Source: JACMNW01 sp043721855 (lineage in GTDB: Bacteria > Pseudomonadota > Alphaproteobacteria > Rhodobacterales > Rhodobacteraceae). Taken from it: a stretch of DNA of 31,145 nucleotides. Where the stretch lies: contig JAYSPY010000109.1 of assembly GCA_043721855.1 (NCBI GenBank), forward strand, positions 1 to 31,145, read 5' to 3'. Of this stretch, positions 1 through 7,430 are shown in pieces. The stretch's first letter is position 1, and every line of letters begins with the position of its first letter. Both the position numbers and the translations under genes were made by a program. A model generated the notes under the pieces. That model saw nothing but the letters and a program-made list of their open reading frames with translations. It was not told where the DNA came from and ran no database searches.

Positions 1-215
1 GAACCTAAGGACCCGATATGCGTCGGCCAAATCGTCGAAAACGACCAAACCGCCCACATATCTCTTCAGATATTCAATTTTCAAAGAGCGCGGACAAAAA
101 ACAAACATCACGCCGGTAGAACCAGCGCAACCCTCGCCTTGCATTCAGATTGTTTCGGATCGTTGCTTTCGCGTCCATCCGCACCGTTGCAGTCTTATCC
201 GCTTCGGTGAGGCGG
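1..215 (-). promoter_or_regulatory. rRNA operon leader (16S gene expected just outside the window)
   Basis: Read on the minus strand this stretch has the arrangement I recognise upstream of 16S rRNA in Rhodobacterales. A GC-rich initial transcribed region is followed by a boxA-like element, then the GAATATCTGAAGAGATATG segment, and finally GGGTCCTTAGGTTC next to base 1. The mature 16S 5' end (AACTTGAGAGTTTGATC in relatives) would start within a few bases beyond the window. No open reading frame here looks real. The identification rests on remembered leader sequences, and the 16S gene itself is not visible. Confidence 0.75.
75..91 (-). promoter_or_regulatory. boxA-like antitermination element of the rrn leader
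   Basis: The minus strand reads GCGCTCTTTGAAAATTG, close to the bacterial boxA core (TGCTCTTTAACAATT). In rrn leaders boxA RNA recruits NusB/NusE (S10) to make RNA polymerase resistant to Rho. Its place shortly before the expected 16S start fits that role. Confidence 0.6.
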
Positions 216-244
216 TGTTTAGGCAGAGACGCAAAAAGCCGCAA
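216..244 (-). promoter_or_regulatory. putative rrn promoter
   Basis: On the minus strand TTGCGG (239-244) and TAAACA (216-221) are separated by 17 bp and followed by a GC-rich CCGCC discriminator, as expected of a stringently controlled rRNA promoter. Upstream of the -35 (about 262-290) lie A/T tracts that could act as an UP element. The hexamers are weak matches to the sigma-70 consensus, so the exact promoter is an inference. Confidence 0.5.
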
Positions 245-325
245 GAGGAAAAAGACAGAAAGATGACATTTTTTTCAAAAACCTGAAAATTCCACAATAT
301 CTTGGGGTTGGCGGCGTCAGAGGCG

Positions 326-973
326 CTATTTGGCCGGATGACCCATCGGGAGTGCCGCCTGCCGCTTGCGCCAACTGCGCCACGCACGCACCGCCAACAG
401 CACAATCACCGCCGCCAGATACAACAACGGTTCCGCGGGCCAAGCCTTGACCAGCATCACATAGTGGATCCCGCCCGCCAGCGCCGCCACATAGGTCAGC
501 CGGTGCAGCCTTTGCCAGCCCAGCGGCCCCATCTTGCGGATCGAAAGATTGTTTGACGTCACAGCCAGCGGCAGAAGTGCCACAAAGCCGATCATCCCCA
601 CAATGATATAGGGTCGCTTGATCAGGTCTGCGCCAATCTCGGCCCAGCGGAACTGCAGATCAAGCGTCACCCATATGATCAGATGCAACGCCACATAGAA
701 AAATGCCAAAAGCCCGATGGCGCGGCGATACTTGATCAGACTTACCCCGGTGATCCAGCGCAACGGTGTAATGCACAAGCCTGCGATAATGAACTTCAGC
801 CCCCATTCGCCCAAGGCACGCTCCAGCGTTTTGACCGGATCAGCCCCCAGATCACCGCTGATCACCTGCAGCACAATCAACGCCAGTGGCAGCGCCCCCA
901 GCAGATAGACCGGCCAGGCAGGCACCCGGCGCAGGGTCTGGTTGATGGATCGTGCAGCCACCAGAGCCACCAT
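326..973 (-). CDS. msrQ: MsrQ, heme-b membrane subunit of the MsrPQ methionine sulfoxide reductase
   Basis: This 215-residue integral membrane protein belongs to the ferric-reductase-like family (YedZ/MsrQ). It passes quinone-derived electrons to the periplasmic molybdoenzyme MsrP, which repairs oxidised methionine in envelope proteins. About six hydrophobic helices are visible. Histidines inside or near helices (H97 in YVALHLIIW, H157 in QRLHRL, H170 in GGIHYV) are the likely heme ligands. The length is usual for the family. The ATG overlaps the msrP stop by one base (TGATG), so the two genes are translationally coupled with msrP first. No separate promoter is visible. Confidence 0.93.
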   Translation of the reverse strand: MVALVAARSINQTLRRVPAWPVYLLGALPLALIVLQVISGDLGADPVKTLERALGEWGLKFIIAGLCITPLRWITGVSLIKYRRAIGLLAFFYVALHLIIWVTLDLQFRWAEIGADLIKRPYIIVGMIGFVALLPLAVTSNNLSIRKMGPLGWQRLHRLTYVAALAGGIHYVMLVKAWPAEPLLYLAAVIVLLAVRAWRSWRKRQAALPMGHPAK

Positions 974-1887
974 CAGAAATCAACTGCCATATCTTGCCCC
1001 GCATACAGCGATGCCACCTGATCGGCGTAGCCATTGAACATCAACGTATCGACGCGGCCACCAAACAACCCACCCCCCAGCGGCCGTTCTGATGCCTGGC
1101 TCCACCTTGGGTGATCCACGGTCGGGTTCACATTGGAATAAAACCCGTATTCACTGGCGGCCTGCATGTTCCATGTGGTTTTCGGCATCTCGGCCACCAG
1201 AGAGATCTTCACGATCGACTTGATGGATTTGAAGCCATATTTCCACGGTACCACCAGACGGATCGGCGCGCCGTTTTGGCGTGGCATGTCTTCACCGTAA
1301 AGCCCGGTCGCCAGAATGGTCAGCGGATGCATCGCCTCATCCAGCCGCAGCCCCTCGCGGTACGGCCATTCCAGCGACGCACCCGTTTGGCCCGGCATTT
1401 CTTCGGGCCGCACCAGGGTTTCAAAATACACATACTTCGCACCAGACTGCACGCCGACACGGTTCAGAAGCCCCGCCAGTTCAAATCCATTCCACGGCAC
1501 CACCATCGACCACGCCTCGACACAGCGGAAGCGGTAGATGCGTTCCTCGATGGTCTGGCCTTTCATCACATCGGCCAGATCATAGGTGCCGGGCTTATCC
1601 ACAAGACCGTCAATCACAATCGACCATGGATCAATGGTCAATCCCTGAGCATAGGCTTTGGGGTCTTCCTTGCCATAACCGAATTCATAAAAGTTGTTGT
1701 AGCTGGTGATATCTTCCAGCGTATTCACCGGCGCGTCGGTGGAATAGGGGCTGACAGCTTTTGCCTGCGCCCGCAGCAGACCAGGCGCGGTCAAGGCCAA
1801 AGCCCCGGCCATCAGCGCGCGGCGGTTCAGCCACAGCGGCTGCGGCGTCACATCGGACCAGCCTAACTTACCTGCGTTTCGTGCCAT
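973..1887 (-). CDS. msrP: MsrP, periplasmic molybdopterin methionine sulfoxide reductase catalytic subunit
   Basis: The 304-residue product is a sulfite-oxidase-fold molybdoenzyme (YedY/MsrP) that reduces both sulfoxide diastereomers of protein-bound methionine in the periplasm, using electrons from MsrQ. A Tat signal is visible (RR at 22-23, hydrophobic stretch to about residue 40, then RAQA). The molybdenum-ligating cysteine is Cys122 in RFRCVEAWSMVVPW. ATG 1887 is preferred over an in-frame TTG at 1905 because GGAG sits at the right spacing before it and SDVTP follows, as in relatives. It is first in the two-gene msrPQ unit. Confidence 0.95.
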   Translation of the reverse strand: MARNAGKLGWSDVTPQPLWLNRRALMAGALALTAPGLLRAQAKAVSPYSTDAPVNTLEDITSYNNFYEFGYGKEDPKAYAQGLTIDPWSIVIDGLVDKPGTYDLADVMKGQTIEERIYRFRCVEAWSMVVPWNGFELAGLLNRVGVQSGAKYVYFETLVRPEEMPGQTGASLEWPYREGLRLDEAMHPLTILATGLYGEDMPRQNGAPIRLVVPWKYGFKSIKSIVKISLVAEMPKTTWNMQAASEYGFYSNVNPTVDHPRWSQASERPLGGGLFGGRVDTLMFNGYADQVASLYAGQDMAVDF

Positions 1888-2190
1888 TACCGTCTCCAGA
1901 CCCAAAAGTCGATTTCACTGAACTATGGCAAGTTATCGCCCCAAAACCAAATCATCGCATTGCACATTCACGTGGCCCGATTGAAATATCATTACAAAAC
2001 ACGGGTTCGGCGTCACGGCCGCTCACGCCAGATCACGAGTTTCTGATTGGCGCCTGAGTTTTGCGCGGGCTTGGTGCGCGCTCGTTTCACGTCAACCCTG
2101 ACCCACGCAAATGTCAGAGTGAACCAAATTCCTGCGCCGCCCGTCTCCCCCTAGCCAAACAACTGGCAAGATCAAACGGGAGTGACACCA
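1888..2190. other. Divergent intergenic region, no gene seen
   Basis: About 300 bp separate msrP (minus) from the fasciclin gene (plus). Short open frames here have no family-like content. The region must hold both promoters, but I could not assign convincing -35/-10 pairs. I found no GGAAC-N16-17-GTT element on either strand. Confidence 0.5.
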
Positions 2191-2670
2191 ATGATCCGTA
2201 GAACTTTTATCGCCCTGACCGCAGCGGCATCTTTCCTTTCAGCGCCAGTTTTTGCCGCCGAGATGGATATCGTCGACACCGCTGTTGCCGCAGGTAACTT
2301 CACCACGCTGGCCACAGCGCTGGGTGCTGCCGGTCTGGTAGAAACGTTGAAGGGCGAAGGCCCATTCACCGTGTTCGCACCAACAGATGCCGCATTCGCA
2401 GCGCTGCCGGCAGGCACCGTCGAAGATTTGCTGAAGCCAGAAAACAAAGACAAGCTGGTGGCAATTCTGACTTATCACGTGATTGCTGGCAAAGTATTGT
2501 CAACCGACCTGACCGAAGGCATGAAGGCCGCGACTGTGAATGGTGCCGAAGTGACCATCACGCTTGACGGCGGGGCCAAGGTAAACGGCGCGGTGATTTC
2601 TGCCGCCGACATCGTGGCGACAAACGGCGTGATCCACGTCATCGACTCGGTGATCTTGCCACCGATGTGA
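2191..2670 (+). CDS. Secreted fasciclin (FAS1) domain protein
   Basis: The 159-residue protein is a signal peptide (MIRRTFIALTAAASFLSAPVFA, cut near residue 22) followed by a single FAS1 domain. Domain hallmarks are FTVFAPTDAAFAALPAG (H1 region), a central YHVIAGKV motif and the C-terminal NGVIHVIDSVILPP (H2 region). FAS1 proteins act in adhesion or envelope interactions, and the specific ligand here is unknown. GGGAG (2178-2182) precedes the ATG at good spacing, so ATG 2191 is preferred over GTG 2182. The gene is monocistronic and is closed by a strong terminator. Confidence 0.92.
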   Translation: MIRRTFIALTAAASFLSAPVFAAEMDIVDTAVAAGNFTTLATALGAAGLVETLKGEGPFTVFAPTDAAFAALPAGTVEDLLKPENKDKLVAILTYHVIAGKVLSTDLTEGMKAATVNGAEVTITLDGGAKVNGAVISAADIVATNGVIHVIDSVILPPM

Positions 2671-2694
2671 TCCGTCATCGCCAGTGACGCAGAC

Positions 2695-2722
2695 AGCCCG
2701 CCTTGGTTAAGGCGGGCTTTTT
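2695..2722 (+). terminator. Rho-independent terminator after the fasciclin gene
   Basis: AGCCCGCCTT (2695-2704) and AAGGCGGGCT (2709-2718) form a perfect 10-bp stem with a GGTT loop. A run of five T includes the stem's last base (2718-2722). This is the clearest intrinsic terminator in the window. Confidence 0.92.
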
Positions 2723-2814
2723 GCATCGCCCGCATCCGGTGGCTTTCAACGCCGGGTTTACCAAAATATTGCAAGACTTTTTGCAGCCCGCACATTTGCG
2801 ACCGGTAAAAAGCA

Positions 2815-3252
2815 TCAGGGCCGAGGTGCTTCAATCGGCTTCAAATACCACAGGTTTGGCCGTGGTGTCGCACCGCTATACATCCGCAAAGAGGTGGAAT
2901 TTACCTTTTCCACCTTCCAGCAGGCTTGGCCCTTGCCCCAGTTTTCGCACCAGTTCCCGTCTCTTACGAACCACTTCGCATAATATTTTCGTTTGCCAAA
3001 AATGCCTCTGATGGCGCCCTTTTTCGCATCATCCACGTCCGACGCAGAGTAATTTTGCGCCCAAGGCGTGCCGCGGTCTGATTTGCTGTAAACGGTCATT
3101 CCCGGAATGGCATCTAACAGCTCTGCATCGGTCAGAAACGTCTGTGCGCCTGCCAAAGGTGCTGTGATACAGAAAAAAGCCGCCGCCACGCCTGCAATAC
3201 CCAACGGGAACACTTGTCCGAAAATGCCGATAGGCCAGACCGTTTTCGTCAT
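2815..3252 (-). CDS. Small secreted protein of unknown function
   Basis: The 145-residue product starts with a positively charged N-terminus and a long hydrophobic segment ending in APLAGAQ, consistent with a Sec signal peptide cut near residue 37. The mature part is Trp/Tyr-rich, with two cysteines (GNWCENW and GQACWKV) that could pair. The spacing of GTPWAQNY, GNWCENW, ACWKV and LWYLKP recalls DUF995-like small periplasmic proteins, but I cannot confirm that family. ATG 3252 is chosen over the longer frame because GGGAGAG lies just upstream and the signal peptide then begins properly. It converges on the fasciclin gene. Confidence 0.7.
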   Translation of the reverse strand: MTKTVWPIGIFGQVFPLGIAGVAAAFFCITAPLAGAQTFLTDAELLDAIPGMTVYSKSDRGTPWAQNYSASDVDDAKKGAIRGIFGKRKYYAKWFVRDGNWCENWGKGQACWKVEKVNSTSLRMYSGATPRPNLWYLKPIEAPRP

Positions 3253-3608
3253 AACTCTCTCCCAAAAGGCTTGGAACATCTGAAATCGGCAAACGTCTGT
3301 GACTGCGCATGTCCTGATCATACCATGCGCGAAGACGTGCAACAATATCCCGCTATGATCGCGTTTTACGCCTGCATTTTGCCAAACCATGTCGAAATGC
3401 GCGGCAGGCAGCCGCGTGTGCCATGTGACGCATGCAGCCGTTCAGCCGCCGATTAGCCTGCGAATCCCGCCGCAACACGGCCCGAGCCATCGCAGTCATG
3501 ATTTTTTCACCCTGGATCAGCACCAGCGTGGAACCGAATGTCCGGGTCCGCGTTACCCATTGGAATGGCAGTCAGCTAAGTCCATTGGTAATGAAACAGG
3601 AGGCGATA
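3253..3608. other. Intergenic region holding a stress-type promoter
   Basis: About 356 bp lie between a minus-strand secreted-protein gene and the GlsB-like gene. The only recognisable content is the EcfG-like promoter at 3530-3554. An open frame runs through much of it in the GlsB frame, but its translation before the TTG start has no conserved look. Confidence 0.5.
3530..3554 (+). promoter_or_regulatory. Putative sigma-EcfG (general stress response) promoter
   Basis: GGAAC (3530-3534) is followed after exactly 16 bp by CGTT (3551-3554), matching the alphaproteobacterial EcfG consensus GGAAC-N16/17-CGTT. Transcription would start near 3560 and leave a leader of about 45 nt before the GlsB-like gene, a gene type often found in general-stress regulons. 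Whether this genome encodes EcfG/PhyR/NepR cannot be seen here. Confidence 0.6.
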
Positions 3609-3860
3609 TTGGGTATTTTCTGGACAATTATTATCGGTTTGGTTGCGGGCATTATCGCCAAGTTTATCATGCCGGGTGACAATGAACCCTCTGGTTTCAT
3701 CATGACCACGATCTTGGGCATTGTTGGCGCGTTCGTGGCATCCTATCTTGGCCAGGCCTTGGGATGGTATAACCAATATGAAGGCGCCGGTCTTGTCGGT
3801 GCCGTTGTTGGTGCAGTGATCGTGCTTGCGGTATTTGGTTTCATGCGTCGTCGCGCGTAA
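3609..3860 (+). CDS. GlsB/YeaQ/YmgE family stress-associated membrane protein
   Basis: The 83-residue protein consists of three hydrophobic helices: an IFWTIIIGLVAGIIAKFIMPG start, a GFIMTTILGIVGAFVASYLG middle and a VVGAVIVLAVFGFMRRR end. This is the pattern of the 'transglycosylase-associated' family, small inner-membrane proteins of unclear biochemical role that are often induced by stress. The start is taken as TTG 3609 because a perfect AGGAGG (3598-3603) sits five bases before it. The ATG at 3591 has no such site and would place the Shine-Dalgarno sequence inside the gene. The YidB-like gene follows after 41 bp, probably on the same transcript. Confidence 0.85.
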   Translation: MGIFWTIIIGLVAGIIAKFIMPGDNEPSGFIMTTILGIVGAFVASYLGQALGWYNQYEGAGLVGAVVGAVIVLAVFGFMRRRA

Positions 3861-3901
3861 CCAATCAGCAAACATCATTCTTGTTAATAAAGGATCATCA
3901 C

Positions 3902-4396
3902 ATGAGCAGGGGTAGCCCTTCTATGGTGGCGCTGCTGGGGCTTCTTGCCGTTGCAGGTTTCCAGAATCGCGATAAATTTTTGGGCCTTGCACAATCTGCA
4001 AATCCAAACAGCGGTATGCCACCCGGCTCATCGCATTTGGGCGCGCAGACAGCGGGCTCCGGGGGCAGCATGATCGACGATCTGCGCGGCATGTTGCGCG
4101 GCGCAGGCGGTGGCGGCCTGCTTGGCGGCTTGACCGACCTGATCGGACGTTTCACCAATCCGGTGCAATCGGCAAAAGCCCGCAGCTGGGTCGATACCGG
4201 CCCGAACGGCGCACTTGCACCCGGCGATCTTGAAGAAGCGCTGGATGATGAAACGCTTGCAGAATTGACCGAGAAAACCGGCCTGTCCCGCAGCGAACTG
4301 CTCACCCGCCTCAGCACGGTGCTGCCCGATGCGATTGATCAAATGACCCCCGAGGGTCGGATGCCCACCCCCGAAGAAGCCCGCACCATCTATTAA
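3902..4396 (+). CDS. YidB family (DUF937) protein
   Basis: The 164-residue protein has a glycine-rich middle (GGGGLLGGLTDLIGRF) followed by the helical YidB-type domain. Its landmarks are ARSWVDTGPNGALAPGDLEEALDDETLAELTEKTGLSR, then LLTRLSTVLPDAIDQMTPEGRMPT at the end. Family function is unknown. E. coli YidB lies beside DNA gyrase genes without a defined role. AAAGGA (3889-3894) lies seven bases before ATG 3902. A short hydrophobic stretch near the N-terminus (MVALLGLLAVAGF) might be membrane-associated. It is probably co-transcribed with the GlsB-like gene under the EcfG-like promoter. Confidence 0.85.
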   Translation: MSRGSPSMVALLGLLAVAGFQNRDKFLGLAQSANPNSGMPPGSSHLGAQTAGSGGSMIDDLRGMLRGAGGGGLLGGLTDLIGRFTNPVQSAKARSWVDTGPNGALAPGDLEEALDDETLAELTEKTGLSRSELLTRLSTVLPDAIDQMTPEGRMPTPEEARTIY

Positions 4397-4491
4397 GCCC
4401 GCATCCCGGAACGAGTAACCGAGTGTTCGAGTAAAAACCACGGCAAGCCTGCGCAAAACGGGTGTTTGATGCCAAAGGATGCGTGCTTTTC

Positions 4492-4525
4492 AATGTCGCC
4501 GCCAACTTTTGTTGGCGGCGACATT
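4492..4525. terminator. Perfect 15-bp hairpin between convergent genes
   Basis: AATGTCGCCGCCAAC (4492-4506) and its exact complement (4511-4525) enclose a TTTT loop. The hairpin lies between the ends of the YidB-like gene (plus) and clpB (minus), so it probably ends transcription in both directions. There is no proper U tract on either side (TTGTGT on plus, GAAAAG on minus), so mRNA 3'-end protection is an alternative. Confidence 0.65.
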
Positions 4526-4595
4526 TGTGTGTTTACCGACCTTGCCCAATCCGGTTGGCCCGCACAGACAGGATGCGCACCAGCCGTTTGCTGGT

Positions 4596-7208
4596 TTAGT
4601 GCACGACCGCCGCCACAGGCCGCACCCTGCGCGATGCTGACACCCGGTCACCGATCACCAAGCCATCCGCACCCGCCGTAATCACCACCGTCGCCCCGTC
4701 CATGACATCACCCGACAGGATCATTTCCGCCAACGGGTCTTGCAAATGCCGCTGGATCACCCGTTTCAACGGCCGCGCGCCAAATACCGGGTCATAACCT
4801 TCGTCGGCCAACCACGCCCGCGCCGTATCGTCCAGTTCCAGCACAATCTTGCGCGAAACCAATCGCGCTTCCAATTGCTTCAACTGGATATCAACAATCG
4901 CGCCCATATCGTGCCGGCCCAGCCTGTCAAAGATGATCTGATCATCCAGCCGGTTCAGGAATTCCGGCCGGAAATGTCCACGCACCGCCTCCATCACTTC
5001 GGCCCGCGCTCTTGCGGGGTCCGCGCCATCTGGCAGCTGACTTAGCGCTTGCGATCCAAGGTTGCTGGTCAGGATGATCAGCGTTTGCTTGAAATCCACC
5101 CTGCGGCCCTGCCCATCGGTCAGAATGCCGTCATCCAAGACCTGCAGCAGCACGTTGAACACATCCGGATGCGCCTTTTCCACCTCGTCAAACAGCACCA
5201 CCTGATAGGGCCTGCGCCGCACGGCTTCGGTCAAAACCCCGCCCTCATCATACCCCACATAGCCGGGGGGTGCCCCGATCAGGCGGCTGACCGCGTGCTT
5301 TTCCATGAATTCCGACATATCAATCCGCACCATGGCGGCGTCATCGTCAAACAGATATTCCGCCACCGCCTTGGTCAGTTCGGTCTTGCCCACGCCGGTT
5401 GGCCCAAGGAACAGAAAACTGCCCAAAGGCCGCCCCTCATCGTTCAGCCCCGCCCGCGCACGCCGCACAGCATTGGCGACGGCGGTCAAGGCAGGCCGCT
5501 GACCTATCACCCGCTTGCCCAGTTCTTCTTCCATCCGCAAAAGCTTCTCACGCTCGCCTTCCAGCATCCGCGCCACCGGGATGCCCGTCCAGCGTTCCAC
5601 CACTTCGGCAATCTGTTCAGGCCGCACAGCCTCTGACACCAAAGCATCGCCCTCGCGCGCCTCTGCATCCAGCAGACGCTTCTCCAACCCCGGAATAATC
5701 CCGTAAGACAGTTCGCCCGCCTTAGCCAAATTGCCCTCGCGCTTGGCCTGTTCCAATTCGGCACGGGCCTTATCCAACTGCTCCTTCAGATCCCGCGCCA
5801 CTTCCAGCGTGTCGCGCTCCGATTGCCACTTCGCCGTCATCGCATCCGATCGTTCCAACAAGCCGGAAAGCTCTTTTTCAAGCTTCTCCAGCCGGTCCCG
5901 GCTCGCCGCATCATCCTCTTTCTTCAACGCCTCCGCTTCAATCTGCAACTGCAAGATCTGCCGGTCCAAAGCATCCAGTTCTTCCGGTTTGGAATCCACT
6001 TCCATACGAAGCCGCGAAGCTGCCTCATCCATCAGATCAATCGCCTTATCCGGCAAAAACCGGTCGGTGATATAGCGATGCGACAATGTCGCCGCCGCCA
6101 CCAAAGCACTGTCCGTAATGCGCACCCCGTGGTGCAGTTCGTACTTTTCCTTGATCCCGCGCAGGATGGAAATCGTATCCTCCACCGTCGGCTCCGTCAC
6201 CATCACCGGCTGAAACCGCCGCGCAAGTGCCGCGTCCTTTTCCACATATTTGCGGTATTCATCCAGCGTGGTGGCCCCCACACAGTGCAATTCCCCCCGC
6301 GCCAAGGCTGGCTTGATCAGGTTCGCCGCATCCATCGCGCCATCCGATTTGCCAGCCCCCACCAACGTGTGCATCTCGTCAATAAACAAGATCACCTCGC
6401 CCGCGGCCGATGTCACCTCGTTCAACACGGCCTTTAGACGCTCCTCAAAATCACCGCGATACTTTGCCCCTGCGATCAGCGCGCCCATGTCCAGCGCCAT
6501 CAACTTCTTGTTGCGCAACGATTCCGGCACGTCGCCGTTCACAATCCGCAACGCCAGACCTTCGGCAATCGCCGTCTTGCCAACCCCCGCCTCACCAATC
6601 AAAACCGGGTTGTTCTTCGTGCGCCGCGACAGCACCTGCATCGTCCGGCGAATTTCTTCGTCGCGCCCAATGATCGGGTCTATTTTCCCCTCAGCCGCCG
6701 CTTCCGTCAGATCGCGCGCATATTTCTTCAACGCATCATAGCCGGCTTCGGCTGATGCCGTATCCGCCGTGCGCCCTTTGCGAATATCATTGATCGCGGC
6801 ATTCAGCTTTTGCGCCGACACCGCCCCCGCCACCAGCGCGTCCTTGGCGTTGCTGGCCACCATGCACAAAGCCATCAAAACCCGCTCAACGGGCACGAAC
6901 GAATCCCCGGCCTTTGTTGCCAGCTTCAAAGCCTCGTCCAGCACCCGCACCACGCCTGCGTCCATAAACGGCTGCGCATCACCGCTGACCTTTGGCAACT
7001 TCGCCAGCGCCAGACCCACAGCCTCCACCACCCACGCAGGCTCGCCCCCGGCACGCCGGATCAGATTGGCCGCCAACCCCTGATCATCATCCATCAAGGC
7101 GCGCAACAGATGCTCGGGCACCAACCGCTGATGGCTTTCCCGCATCGCGATGGTTTGCGCCGCATTCAAAAATCCGCGGCTGCGTTCTGTAAATTTCTCA
7201 AGGTCCAT
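4596..7208 (-). CDS. clpB: ClpB, AAA+ protein disaggregase
   Basis: The 870-residue chaperone works with DnaK to extract and refold polypeptides from aggregates. Domains in order are an N-terminal Clp domain (about 1-145), the first AAA+ module with Walker A GEAGVGKT (205-212) and Walker B LFIDEMH, a coiled-coil middle domain (about 405-525), and the second AAA+ module with GPTGVGKT and VLFDEVEKAH plus a D2-small domain. Length is normal. Two adjacent ATGs exist. GGGAG (7216-7220) is seven bases before ATG 7208 but only four before 7211, so 7208 is chosen. A heat-shock (RpoH) promoter is expected, but no clear match was seen. Confidence 0.97.
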   Translation of the reverse strand: MDLEKFTERSRGFLNAAQTIAMRESHQRLVPEHLLRALMDDDQGLAANLIRRAGGEPAWVVEAVGLALAKLPKVSGDAQPFMDAGVVRVLDEALKLATKAGDSFVPVERVLMALCMVASNAKDALVAGAVSAQKLNAAINDIRKGRTADTASAEAGYDALKKYARDLTEAAAEGKIDPIIGRDEEIRRTMQVLSRRTKNNPVLIGEAGVGKTAIAEGLALRIVNGDVPESLRNKKLMALDMGALIAGAKYRGDFEERLKAVLNEVTSAAGEVILFIDEMHTLVGAGKSDGAMDAANLIKPALARGELHCVGATTLDEYRKYVEKDAALARRFQPVMVTEPTVEDTISILRGIKEKYELHHGVRITDSALVAAATLSHRYITDRFLPDKAIDLMDEAASRLRMEVDSKPEELDALDRQILQLQIEAEALKKEDDAASRDRLEKLEKELSGLLERSDAMTAKWQSERDTLEVARDLKEQLDKARAELEQAKREGNLAKAGELSYGIIPGLEKRLLDAEAREGDALVSEAVRPEQIAEVVERWTGIPVARMLEGEREKLLRMEEELGKRVIGQRPALTAVANAVRRARAGLNDEGRPLGSFLFLGPTGVGKTELTKAVAEYLFDDDAAMVRIDMSEFMEKHAVSRLIGAPPGYVGYDEGGVLTEAVRRRPYQVVLFDEVEKAHPDVFNVLLQVLDDGILTDGQGRRVDFKQTLIILTSNLGSQALSQLPDGADPARARAEVMEAVRGHFRPEFLNRLDDQIIFDRLGRHDMGAIVDIQLKQLEARLVSRKIVLELDDTARAWLADEGYDPVFGARPLKRVIQRHLQDPLAEMILSGDVMDGATVVITAGADGLVIGDRVSASRRVRPVAAVVH

Positions 7209-7339
7209 CATCAGACTCCCTAACCCGGCACCGTCTCCTCACGCCCATTATGGCACGCAAAGCTCCCGGCCCGCGTCAGACATGGTAATGCCAAACCCGT
7301 GCCGCAAGATTGATCCACATCAGAACCCGCTGCTTCCGA

Positions 7340-7364
7340 CTTCCTTTTCGTAAAAATACTCAAA
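7340..7364 (+). repeat. Dispersed 25-bp intergenic element, copy 1
   Basis: This 25-bp segment begins CTTCCTTTTCG and ends AATACTCAAA. It matches 28666-28690 at 22 of 25 positions with no gaps; the three differences fall together in the middle. Both copies are intergenic. Similar TTTTCG...AAATACTC sequences are, as I recall, common between genes in Rhodobacterales. Function is unknown. Confidence 0.55.
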
Positions 7365-7371
7365 ATCCTGA

Positions 7372-7396
7372 AGCCTTTCGGGAAACCCGAAGGGCT
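7372..7396 (-). terminator. Hairpin downstream of the TolB-like gene
   Basis: AGCCTTTCGGG (7372-7382) and CCCGAAGGGCT (7386-7396) form an 11-bp stem with one G-T pair and an AAA loop. On the minus strand it lies 34 bp after the TolB-like stop and is followed by T-rich sequence (GATTTTGAGTATTTTT). It is a plausible terminator that insulates clpB from the upstream gene. Confidence 0.6.
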
Positions 7397-7430
7397 GAGG
7401 CAAAACCTTGCGCGAACGCGCTCCGTTCAC

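Noticed and set aside
3273..3297. Second EcfG-like match (GGAAC-N16-CGTC) on the plus strand
   Set aside because: The -10 part is CGTC, not CGTT, and no plus-strand gene starts within 300 bp. It lies inside the leader of a minus-strand gene.
7212..7320. Heat-shock (RpoH) promoter for clpB
   Set aside because: CTTGCGG and CCATAATG boxes can be found on the minus strand, but no pair has the expected spacing. I could not support a specific site.
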